A model generated the notes under the pieces. It saw nothing but the letters and a program-made list of their open reading frames with translations. It had not been told where the DNA came from and did not search any database. This document shows, piece after piece, positions 10,992-22,000 of a stretch of 64,000 bases of DNA. The position numbers and the translations under genes are program-made. Each line of letters opens with the position of its first letter. Within the stretch, counting starts at the first letter, position 1. Origin of the DNA: Turritopsis dohrnii (taxonomy: Eukaryota > Cnidaria > Hydrozoa > Anthoathecata > Oceaniidae); contig BQMF02000210.1 in the NCBI GenBank assembly GCA_027922465.2, forward strand, positions 186,001-250,000. The letters run 5' to 3'.

Positions 10992-11932
10992 ACGTCTAAG
11001 GTTACTGCGTCCGGTAAATCGGCGTCGATGATGGTGTTCACGAACAACGTATCCTCTTCTTGTGTGTTCATGGTGCTTCTGGAATAGGGATGTCTACTGT
11101 TGTAGTCCGTACTGTTTTGCGCTCCTGGACGATACTTAACGTGAAATTTATGTCCCTGCAGCTGCAATCGGTGACGTTCTACTCTGGTGGGCCCTTGCTT
11201 ACGTGGGTTGTTGTAAATTGACACTAAAGGCTCATGATCTGTAATTACGACAAAAGGCTGTCCGTACAGGTACATTCGATTGTCTGTTATCCCGTACAGG
11301 ATGGCTAGGCTCTCCCCCTCTATCGCTGCATAAAGCTGTTCTACCTCGGTTAAAGCTCTGCTGCTGTAATTGATGGTTCGCCATCGTGACGATTTCGGCT
11401 CCTTCTGGTACAACGTGGCTGCTATTCCTCGTGGACCTCTGTCCACCACTAATTCTGTTTCTCTGTCCTGCACCCAATGTCCCATTACATTTTGACTTGT
11501 CAAACCGGCCTTAAGCTTGTCAAATGCCTGTTGACAACTCTCGTTCCATGAAAATTGCACATCCTTCCGTAACAGATCGCGCAAAGGTGCTGTTGTGTCA
11601 CTGTATGTCTGCTCACCATCAAACATGAACATCGCGTTGTACTGACACATTTGCAGAAAGCTCTTTACTTCGCTGGAGTTAGTTGGAGGTTTCAAGCTGG
11701 TTATTGCGGCTACTTTAGCTGGGTCTGCACTCATTCCTTCCTTGTTAAAACGATAACCGAACCAAATCACCTCCGGCACGCTCCATAAACACTTCTCACG
11801 ACGTAAGGTTACCCCAATTTCTTCTAAACGATTGAGTAGTTGGCTTAAAAATCGGTCGTGCTGGTTCTGGTCTATCCCATAAACCAGTAGATCGTCCTCT
11901 ATTTGGAGCACACCCTCCAGACCAATTATGTG
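10895..11932 (-). pseudogene. RT second half and RNase H, Gypsy pol
   Basis: Starts directly after the in-frame TGA at 11933-11935, in the same frame. The RT active-site box reads QIEDDLLVYG; both catalytic Asp are present and the variable first position is Glu. After it come the thumb region, an RNase H domain (TELVVDRGPRG, AAIEGESLAILYG, VITDHEPL) and a chromodomain-like linker. The frame fails near 10.9-11.0 kb, where it shifts into the integrase frame, so either an indel or a small deletion lies there. Confidence 0.88.
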
Positions 11933-13759
11933 TCATCGCAAATGTTCGTGAAATTCCTGACAAGCTGGACTTGCACCCATGATTAACCGCTTCATTCTGT
12001 AAATCCCTTGATGTGTATAAAAGTTAGTTAACCTACGAGACTCTTCACCCAGTAACATCTGATGAAGTGCGTGTCGTAAGTCAAGCTGGGAAAACACGGT
12101 CGCTCCATTCAACTTGTGTCGCAGGTTGTGAATTGTTGGCACGGGTATGTGACTTTGTCGTATTGCTAGGTTTGCATACCTCATGTCTATATTCATACGA
12201 ATTTGTCCCTTGTCCTTCTTTTTGGTAATAACTACGTTAGATAGCCAATCGACTGGCGTTTGAGGGTCTAGTGGCCCCTCTACGACATCATATTTAAGCA
12301 GCTCCTCCAAATGCGCTGACAATCTATCTCTGTATGCAAATGGTACTGGCCGCTCCCGCTGAATTACTGGCGTTATAGTGTCATCAATTTCAAAATTAAT
12401 TTCTGTATTGGCAAACTTTCCAATTCCTTCAAAGAGTTTTGGATGCCGATCTATTATTTCCTGTGTGCTACTTGGAATACTCGCCTCACAGCCTTTCTTC
12501 AGACCTTCCGTGAAATTTGCCTCTGGTGTTACCTTCTCAGTTGCTGATGCGACACTGTTCACAGCTTCTCCTTGAGGATTTATGGAGAGAATCCCCAAAG
12601 CTAGTGACGCCTCTAACCCCAACAAAGGCTCCACTTGGTGTCCTTTCACGACGTAAATAAAAGTTTCATGGGTCTGTCCCTTGGCTGCTTGGATGGTAAC
12701 TTTTGCTCGTCCTTTGACCTCCAAGTAGTCTTTCATGCCGTACGGTCGTAGTTTAACTTTGGAGGGTATTAAACGTGTGGTCTGGCTAAAAGCTTTGTAA
12801 GTCTCCTCTGGTATCAATACTTTTTGGCAACCAGAGTCTACTCTCAAGTTAATCGGTGATCCATTTATTGCTACTTCCACGAGATCCTGTTTCTCATGTT
12901 GACACGGAATACGCTCTACCACTTCCACTCGGCCGGCAATGCTGTCGTCGCTGTCTGAGGCTGAATCTTCGACTTGTCGGACGCCATCCTTGATGGGACA
13001 AACTTTGGAATGAGCAAAATGATGCTTCTTCCGGCACGCATTGCACTTTTTCCCTTTTGCTGGGCATTTTCCTTGATTGTGAGCTCGTCTAGGTTCATAC
13101 CCACAAAAATCACAGATGCGCGGAGTTGTGTCCTGGTTACGAGCCCTTGGTCGAAATTGGAATTTTGACTGATTACCACCGATTCTGAGTCGATTAACGC
13201 CTGTTTCGGCTTTCTCAATGTTTTCTGCTTGTGCAGTGGACGCTTCTAGCGCCAGTCCATATTTAATAAAATCTGCATATGGAAGTCCTTCTGCTAAGGC
13301 CTGCTTACGAAGCTTGTGGTTCGAGGTCTGCATTGCCATGGCATCACGCGCAGCTCTTTTTGCATTGTAACCATCGAAATTGCATAATTTCGCCTGATCA
13401 ATTACTGCTGGATACCATTCGTTGAACGCTTTCTTACCCTGCGGCATCTCGCAAAATAGTTTATAGACAGGGTAAACTTCGTTTATCTGACCTTTCAAGG
13501 CCGTCGTCACTTTGTTGACAGCTTGTTCAAAACTGTCCGTTGCAAGTACTTTACCCTCGTGTTCAAAAAGGGTCATCATGTCGTCCCCTCCCCATAACTG
13601 TAGGAAGGCTTTTTTCTTCGCGTCCGTCGCAATGTCCTCGGTCGCGAACACCATCTCCGCTCGTTTCAGGTACTTTTCGAACGCATCGAAAGTCGTCCCG
13701 GCATCAACGCCCTTCTTGAAAGGCGCCAGGGCGGCATAAACTCCTCTCGCACCGGCCAT
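11933..13759 (-). pseudogene. Gag, protease and RT first half, Gypsy polyprotein
   Basis: The likely start is the ATG at 13759-13757 (MAGARG); the frame is also open upstream to 13870. In order: a gag capsid-like region, a nucleocapsid with two Cys-rich clusters (CDFCGYEP ... and CNACRKKHHFAHSKVC, about 13114-12998), aspartic protease with DSG (near 12838), then the RT N-terminal half with VDWLSNVVITKKKDKGQIR and the FSQLDLRHALHQ motif. It ends at a TGA (11933-11935) that interrupts RT just before the active-site box. Gag and pol are in one frame. Confidence 0.9.
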
Positions 13760-13889
13760 TTCGTTCCGTAAAATATCGACTGTCAATATTTGTATAATCG
13801 AGACAAAACAGCTCGTCAAAACACGCGAGGATAACAGCACAGCAGAGCAAGACCACTCAGGTGAGTTCACGTGGTCGACTGAACCAGAT

Positions 13890-13908
13890 TGTCTATACTC
13901 GTCGCCAA
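13890..13908 (-). other. Candidate primer-binding site
   Basis: Immediately downstream of the 5' LTR on the minus strand the sequence reads TTGGCGACGAGTATAGAC. A TGGCG start next to the LTR is usual for tRNA-primed Gypsy elements. The tRNA was not identified. Confidence 0.6.
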
Positions 13909-14696
13909 TGTTGTAACCCGGTTCCCGGACTCCCTGGACATTCTATAACTTAGTGGGGTCGACCACAATCACTAACACGTATCGTAAACAACACAGTTAA
14001 CAATTCTCTTGTCAAACGTTAGCTACATACAAAACACGTCCGTTCACTCTTCTAGTCCGTAACGAAGCAAGCTTGTCTCCCTTAGCAGTGACGTATCCAG
14101 AGTTTTTTTGGGCATACCGGTACATACATTGGAGTGCAGTGGCCCACGAAGGCGCCACCATGGTTGGCGCCGAGCGGGAAAAGTTTGGAAATTTGTGCCT
14201 CCAGGTGCTCTAAAAATGCACTCTCCAGATATACAATGATATTCAAAATTAGCATATGACATTTTTTTTTGTTTTTAATCCTTATTACAAGAAAACATCA
14301 ATATTTCTCCCACGCAAGCTGTGTTGTTCTTGCATCTACTGAAAAGAGTAAACAAAATTTTTTTTTACATGCGTGGAAGATGGGGCACGAAGTAATGAGC
14401 GAAAAACAAAAGTTGATACGCCAATTCAACAGCAAAATGGGACGTAGGGTTGACTGCTTTATAGAGGTTTTTGGGAGTAAATCATAGCATAAAACGACTT
14501 ATATATATGTGAAGGTTTGTAAGAAATAGATGAAATAATCGTTAAAAGATTGTTTTTACATAAAATATTCAAAGTTGAAAATTCTCGAAATTTCATTTTT
14601 TGGGCGCGAGAGTTTGGGCGCCAATACCGGTCTACCGGTATCAAATCCTCCCTGGATACGTCCCTGCTTAGTCAAACTACATATCAGTTCACAACG
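13909..14696 (-). repeat. 5' LTR of the Gypsy element, interrupted
   Basis: 202 bp of LTR (13909-14085 and 14672-14696) split by a 581-bp TIR element plus its 5-bp duplication. Total length minus insertion equals the length of the other LTR. Confidence 0.92.
14086..14666. mobile_element. 581-bp CAG...CTG TIR element inside the LTR
   Basis: The inverted ends CAGTGACGTATCCAG and CTGGATACGTCCCTG differ at one position. The target duplication is CTTAG (14081-14085 and 14667-14671). The uninterrupted LTR copy at 7639-7840 gives the empty site, so both boundaries are proven by comparison. There is no transposase. hAT elements often have CAG-type ends, and a 5-bp duplication is known for some hAT lineages, so a hAT-like mobiliser is inferred. 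Confidence 0.9.
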
Positions 14697-14822
14697 TCCT
14701 GCACAGGTGCTTATTGGAGAGGGGTGCTTATAAAAACATTTTTGGTTAGAAAGAGAGTGCAGTATCTCAAGAACCAGAGATAGCTGACATTTTTGGGGTC
14801 CTTGATATTAGTGATGGGGTGG

Positions 14823-15645
14823 CAGGCCTGGGGAGGAAAAAATAGGCCGGCGTGCGGTCCACCACTCGCCTCATTTCCACATGGCGTGCGTAGTTTTTCA
14901 CACGCCTGGAAGTTACTTTGGGGTGTGATTCGCACGTCTGTTGGATTTTGGCGTGCGACCGAAATTTCTTCACTGGCTTTGAAAAGTCTACTTTCCTGTT
15001 TTTTCTTAATGAAGCATGTACCACTAATAATTATCATGTCAGTTATTTAATGAGCTCTGTTGATTATTAAAATGAAAAACATAACCGCACTTCCGCCTAT
15101 CATTTCTAATGAGTCTCTTTAGAATTAAGAAAATATATTCGTTATGAATAAAAAAATGAGTTGTTATTTTTCTATCTTTTGATGTATTTTTTTATGAAAT
15201 TATCGCTAAGGTGAGTAATGCTTACAGGTACCCGCTGTTTAAAATAGAAACTTAAGATTTTAAATTCACAAGGAACTGCAATGAGCATGGAAATTAAAAA
15301 TTTGTTTGGTCCTCATTTTAATAGCGTTTCTAATCCTGGGTACATAAAATTATGTGCCCGGCATGAAGTATTTCTTGGAACAAGTTCTCATTTTGCAGCC
15401 TCTCGTTCCTAGGGCTTCGACTGCAGCTCTCTTTCACAATAAGGGTTTGTAACGGGTTTTTAAGAACTTAACAGAATAGTGCATATATATTTTCACTGTT
15501 ATTTTGGTATGTGAAAGTAATAACGTTTTTTTTTTTATATATTTTTGTTAAGCAGCTAGGCGTGCGATGAGTCACACGTCTAAAATTGAGATGGCGTGTG
15601 CGGGGGCGTGCGAGTGCGATCGCACGCCTTTCCTCCCCAGGCCTG
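14823..15645. mobile_element. 823-bp CAG...CTG TIR element
   Basis: The ends CAGGCCTGGGGAGGAAA and its complement form a 17-bp inverted repeat. A 5-bp duplication GGTGG flanks it (14818-14822 and 15646-15650). The interior repeats the motif GCGTGCG in both orientations close to the ends. No transposase open frame was seen. Because CAGGCCTG is itself palindromic, an alternative reading with an 8-bp CAGGCCTG duplication and GGGAGGAAA ends cannot be excluded. Confidence 0.8.
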
Positions 15646-16099
15646 GGTGGCAAAAAGCTTTGGGTCAAAATTTTTGGGAATGAGTCTGTTAAGTCATTAA
15701 AATCTTTCATCGACAACATTTTTTTTTTCTCACATTCTTGGACATAGTTTAAAATTCTGTTCCAGCATGGGATTTTCCACATCATCTTCAAAGTTAAAAG
15801 AAACAGAAGAAAAACCTGTTGCCTGGGGTTACTAGTATAATACATACCCTTTATTGTTGTTATTTATTTTGCAGTAATATGAAGAGGAGCAGTATAGTTT
15901 TCATAAAAAATGTTCACATTTACTATGATACTTTTGATACTGATCAATTTACCTTGTTTGTATGTCTATGTACCATATATATATATGAAATTCTTACGAA
16001 AAGGTTTTGTGTGGACTTCTCAAAAGTTCTTTCAAATGAATAATTATGATCATTGTGATAATTTCATTAAAGATGATTCATAAAAATTAATTCTCCATC
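15646..16099. other. Upstream region of the SIDT gene
   Basis: The 5' flank or UTR of the following gene. AT-rich, no clear TATA or initiator that I would defend. The ATG at 16100 is preceded by CTCCATC, and stops lie upstream in its frame. Confidence 0.4.
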
Positions 16100-19000
16100 A
16101 TGTGGTTGTGGTTTTGTTTACTTCTCCTGTTCCTGGGCAAACACTGTCAAGCTCAAAATCACGTTACTGATGGAAAAGTGGGTGTGCTCTACAATGGAAA
16201 GGTTGGAAAAGGAAATGAACTATCATATTTTTTCAATGTATCTCAGGTCCCAAAGTCATGGGTAAGTATAGTTTGCACTTGGAGTTATTCAACAGAAAAA
16301 CATTGTACACAGTTGGAATGAATTGTACACTTCAAAATTTTCCAGGTGTCCCTAACTCCAACAACGCAGCTTCCGTTTAGGACAAAGTGGCGACCAGCTG
16401 GTGCAAAATAATGTAAAAGAAGGAAATATCACATAGCTTTTGTAGGCATAGCTCTCATTGAGTGAAAGCTTGTCTCCATTATACATCAAATGCTCGTTTT
16501 AATCATATTTGAAACAGAAACTTCAGAAAAATGAGAATTATACAGATTACAACAATTTCAAAGACACTTAACTTTTTTGTCTTTTTCAATTTTGGATAAT
16601 TTTCACCAAGGAATTAAATTTTTCGGAATTTTTCTAATACTTCCTTTTTGCATTAATATGGCATCAATTTTTTCAATTGGTTCTCCTTTCTCAATTCCTA
16701 GTTCAATTGTCAAGCTAAATTCATAAGCACCATATAATTTTGACATTATAATTCTCCTTTTAAAACCCCTCTTTGTATTTTTAGTCAATCCGCATATCTG
16801 TCAACACAAGTCTCATAGACAAGAAAGAATCCTTGTTATTTGTTGTGCGGATGTTAAATGGTGTCAAGTCTTGGACTGTACCGATGATCACATCAGGAGA
16901 GTAGGTTTATTCGCTAACTTAAACATAACTTAAAGCAGGATGGTCCTTTAATACTAAGTTTAACAAAATTCTCATGATGTTTTTAAAAAATCTCTGCAAA
17001 GGAGTGCATTTCTATAGAAATATACATACAATTTCAATAATAATGCTCTCCCTCGCAGTGATTTTTTGACAATTTTGCCCAATGTTATTAAATAATGTTT
17101 CATCTGGAAATTTTGACTGTATGCTATGACGTACATGGACAAATATCATACAGGTACTTTTAATTCCATTGTTGCTTGTCTTATAGCGTCAGATATTACC
17201 ATGTCACAAAAACATTGTGCTCTGCAATGCTACGTCCTAAAGGCAGTTTCTATGTTGATGTGTCTTCTATTGACGACAAAGATATTCCGTACTCTTTGAA
17301 AGTGTTCACTGACTCAAGATTTAAAATTAAGTGAGTATGACCATAGACAGCTTCCTATTCTATGAAACTAAATATTGATGATTTGTTTTCAAACTAATAG
17401 AACATGATTAGCTGTACTTGAAAAAAACAATGAACAATAGCCCTGAAAATGAAAAAAAAAAATTCTGTTACCTTACTCAGACCTCCGATTGCATTTTCAC
17501 CAGATGAACATTGTTGAAAAATGTGAAAACATTCTGAAACTTTCCTTCTGTTAGCAGTGCAGATTGTAGGTTGTCGAAATTGTAGATTTTATACCAGGTT
17601 GTCGAAATTGTAGATTTTATACCAGGTTGTCGAAATTGTAGATTTTATACCAGGTTGTCGAAATTGTAGATTTTATACCAGGTTGTCGAAATTGTAGATT
17701 TTATACCAGGTTGTCGAAATTACCGCTGCATTTCTTTTAGAAAACATTACTTTTTGTATTTTTTACTTTGACTTTTCATTCATTCATTCATTCTTTATTT
17801 TGTTTACGTATGTTAAAATTTACAGTTAAAAACTGATGTTGTCCTACAAATTAAGATATAAAACAATATACATCATAAAAACAAGCATGGAAATTTGTTG
17901 CATCATGAGAAACAAATTATTGTTACCATTGTTTAACATTTACGGAAAGGATGGAACCTAAAATCGTTTCAGCAGATTTAGATATACAGTGACGATGTGA
18001 TAACGGCAGTAATGATAACGAAATAAAACTACATTGTAAAAGGAGCTGGAAACTAAGATCTTTTTAATTTCACTGAATACCACAAAAATGAGTCCTGCTG
18101 GAACCACTTATGTTTTCATAACGAAGGAAATTTCAAAATTACCTTAGCAATGGTGGTCGTTCTCCCTAGCTACAGCAAATTAGTGAATAATCACTTAATA
18201 TACCTAAGTTATCCTTCATTGTCAATGAAAACTGATAACAAGTTGGGCATGTTCTAATTCATATAAATAGTTGAGCATGTTTTTACATGTGCGATTAAAA
18301 ATGCATCTTAACTAGGCTCTAGGAGCGTTGTAGCGAGTGCGAGCGTGTGCCTCATAATGAGAAGACTGAGTTATGGCTAAATCACAAATATTTTAAAAAC
18401 ATTAAAAAACGCAAATTTTGTGATTATCTAAGGAAAAGGAAATATGATTATGCGATAATGATGGATCGTTGGACCGACATTTGAATATTGCGTAAACGAC
18501 ACAGTAACGATAACGATCGATTCCACCAAATTTCCATGCCTGAAAAATCATATAAAGTTTTAAACAACATCAAAAAAATATACTAAACTTAAGATTTGGA
18601 TTTAGATTTGGCAAATTTAAACTTTCATTATCGCATGTCTGGTTGCTCCTGGCCCTCAGTACTCTGCAGTTTTCGAAATCACATAATCATGTTTATTTCA
18701 GGAATGCTGGTCCAAGTTCAGCTATTAAAGTCATCTCAAACCCTGCTGAACCACGAGTAAGTGCATGTGACCAAACTAACCGTTCACAGGAAATTTTGTT
18801 TTTCAGATCAGTATGATCTAAATGATGTAATGGATCTGGTGATGTATATTGGGCAACAATTTGAGAATTTGTGTTCTTTCTTAGTTTTTTAAATACGAAT
18901 TCCAAGATGATGAAGAGTCCGTACTTGTGAAGGCAGTGTCGAACAGTGATACGTGTGCTGTTCTCATTGTACAAAACACAGAGGTACTCAAAATTCTTAA

Positions 19001-22000
19001 TCCATCACCCAATTGCATGAATGGAAAATCACTCAAACGTTCACTTTTCCATTTAGCTGATCTGGGCATTTCAATGCATTTCTGATGACTAAATTCTATT
19101 CAATCCTTGTATTTTAGTGCCCAGCCCTTTCTGAGCTAGGAAAAGAACTGAATGGTGTCTTTGCCACCATGACAACAAAGGCTGCTATCACTGTCAAGGT
19201 AATGTGGGTATTGTAAATGTGATCAGGATTCCATTTCCATGTTAAACGTTCATTGTTCTCTGAAGCGGAAAGAATTTTGGTCATTGTTGTTGATTTCAAA
19301 GGGAATTGTAAAGATAGGACTATAATGGTTGCTCTTCTGTAAAGTAGAACGAAAAAGCTCTTCAGATAGAATGAAGAAATCATAATGTATCTTCCAGTCA
19401 AGGAGTTAATAAACTTCAGTATTATATACAATTATGAGGATTATTAAGTTAGCTACAAACAAAAACAGAAAGCCTTTCGTTTCCTTGTTCACCTTTTTTA
19501 AAAAAACATTGCCACTTTTTTGTTGGAATAAACTGCAAAACTGTTTGGGGAATGAATGCAAGGATAAATTCTCAAATGTTCAACTTCTGCCACAAACTTT
19601 TCTATATCAGCTGTAGTTAGTTTTCCAGTCAGCCATTTTTTTATTCAAAAGGTTATTCTGTTTTAGCGATCGGCCATAGAAGAAGGATTTTTTGTAACGA
19701 TTCTCGTCAAGGAGACAAATGAAGATTGTGAATTTAACAATGGGAGAATAAACCCATTTTCACCCTCAAAACCTGATGACTTGGGTATGTCAATGTTCTT
19801 TGTGATTTTGCCATTAAATTACTTATTATGTGTGAGGGGGTTGTGAAGTGTAGCAGTGGATTAGCAGTAATTATAATAAACTAGCCGCCAAGGCGGCGTC
19901 GCTCGCCGCCCATGTCCACCTTCAGTATGCGTTGGGTTCACGAAAAATAAAATTAAGGATTTACCAATAATAAGTGTGCCCATGTTGCAGAGCTCGAAAA
20001 ACTGATCAAAAAAATGTATGGGATCCTTTTCCTATGGTCAACCGTTAGAGAGATATCTTCGTTCAACGTTTTGATGACGTCACAGACCCGTCCCCCAAAA
20101 AATTTGACCTAAATTTGAGTTCACCGAAAATAAAATTAAGGAATTTGCAATGATAAGTGTGCCCATGTTGTAGAGCTCGAAAAACTGATCAAACAAATGT
20201 ATGGGATCGTTTTCCTACGATCAACCGTTTCGGAGATATCGTCGATCAAAATTTTGATGACGTCATAGACCCGTCCCCCAAAAAAATTAGACCCAAATTT
20301 TTCGTCACTCTGTCGCCTGTATCGCGGACCCCAAAAAACGTCAGTTATCCCTATTGGTTACCGAGATAATTTTCCCTAAACGTCGCATTCGATTATGGTC
20401 TCAATACAATGGTTTCACACTGGCGTCGCACAAAATAAAATAAAATAATCACTCTCACAACTCAATCTACCATTTTGCGTGACTTACAAACAAACAAACG
20501 CACAAACAAACAAACAGAGAATCGGCTATTAATATATAGATAATAGCAATAAATAATTTCACCTTCATTGGCACCTTCATTCACTAAGCAATAAGTAAAT
20601 GCGTAAATTGAAAAGTAAAAAATAAAGACAGAGACATGTAAGAAAAATGTGAGGAATATTATGGGGGATGTTACAGATGACTGTTGTTGTAATTATTGAG
20701 AATGTTATTTCTTTCCTCTAGAAGCAAATCTCAATTTCATCAAAAGTTCATTGTTTATGTATCGTTCAAAAACAGTTAATTTGACTATAGAAAAAATGTT
20801 AAAAGGTAAGTCTCCTGGAGATTCAATGAATTATAAAAGAAAAATTTAGGCATAATCTCCCATATGTACTTCAGGCGGTGGTGACACTTTTGTAATCACA
20901 CATGATGTACATTCAAGGCCTTGTTTATGATGAAGAGGTTCAATTGATCTTCTGAAATTTCCTTATGATGACTTGAGAGAGTTCATTTCACTTGTAATTA
21001 TTTCTTTTTTTTTTTTTCTTTTTTTTTGTCACTGTTTTAGTTGAAGATTATGTTTTCCCTGTGTTGGTACCAATATTCTTATATGGGTCTTTTTACGTTG
21101 TGACACTACTTTTCTTCATCATTTCATGGTGTTTGTAAGTATTATCAACTCTTTATTAAATTCATGCCTGGCTATTTGACTTTTAACTGGATTAGATAAA
21201 GCTGCCTTTATCCTTCACCAAAAGTTCTCTTAAAGACTGTGAAATGAACTGTTGTAACATAAAGTCAACTGACTCAGCGATTTACTATGGGGGAATCTCC
21301 ACAGGAGAGCCAATCATTTGTTTACTTTTTTATATACTTGAATGAGAGATATCCCGCTGTTACCACACTGCAACCCTCAGTTCTATTTATAGCCATTATT
21401 ATCTTTTATATCTTTTTTCCCATGTTGGTCATCATTGATTGTAGCTATTATTGACCAATTTTCAGCGTTTTTATTGGTTTTTAGCTGCAACATAGTTGAC
21501 CACTAATTTTGAAAAACTTTACTTATTTAAAGGTGTTTTTATTGCATCCACAGTTCAGTTTTTATGTCCTCTATACGCTGTCTTCTTTAGGGCTGACAAT
21601 GGAGGCCGTTCATTTTACAGATATCTTTTTCCACCAAAAGTTGAAGGTAGATCTTATTGTTAACACTTGTTTGATAATGTTTGTCTATAATGAAAAGCAA
21701 TCTCGTAAATGAAGAAAGCGACAATTAGCAACCAGCTCCGAAAGATTCCTTGATATCATAACAGTTTTGAAACTGTTTTATTGCATCTCGTGTTTTGTAC
21801 TTAATAAATTCATCAAAAAATAAGCTTTTTAGCATCTTTTTTAGCCTCTTTTTATCCAACGAGTTGCCAAGCACACCTCGGTCTTGATTGGTAAACGTTG
21901 CGAGCACAACTAAGATTTTATTCAATGTTTCAAAAGCTGGTCAAATTTTTAGACAGGGTTTATAATGATAAGAACTGAGTAAGGATAACGAAACTTTCAG

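Larger units (their letters stand above)
7639..14696 (-). mobile_element. Ty3/Gypsy LTR retrotransposon, disrupted
   Basis: A complete but inactivated element read on the minus strand. In transcription order it has a 5' LTR (14696-13909, interrupted), a primer-binding region, gag, protease, reverse transcriptase, RNase H, integrase, a polypurine tract and a 3' LTR (7840-7639). A 5-bp target duplication TCCTG flanks it (7634-7638 and 14697-14701). Each LTR is 202 bp once the insertion is discounted, and the two differ at only about four positions, so it arrived recently. Breaks are one in-frame stop in RT (11933-11935), a frameshift near 10.9-11.0 kb, a 1,733-bp TIR element inside integrase and a 581-bp TIR element inside the 5' LTR. 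The domain order RT-RNaseH-integrase is that of Ty3/Gypsy. Confidence 0.95.
16100..21134 (+). other. SIDT exons 1-9 (signal peptide, ectodomain, first TM)
   Basis: Exon map read from splice sites and family similarity: 16100-16261, 16785-16900, 17187-17330, 18702-18756, 18885-18983, 19118-19198, 19667-19784, 20722-20805, 21041-21134. End phases are 0, 2, 2, 0, 0, 0, 1, 1, 2. Donors are mostly GTAAGT-like; acceptors follow T-rich tracts. The longest intron here is 17331-18701. Introns hold a MITE (16975-17094), a 28-bp array (17569-17721) and a duplicated dispersed repeat (19880-20545). Confidence 0.92.

Noticed and set aside
14711..15050. Overlapping frames on both strands around 14.7-15.1 kb
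   Set aside because: They fall within or across the ends of the 14823-15645 TIR element and show no coding motif.
16603..16788. 61-codon minus-strand frame in SIDT intron 1
   Set aside because: A short intronic chance frame overlapping the branch-point and acceptor region of exon 2.
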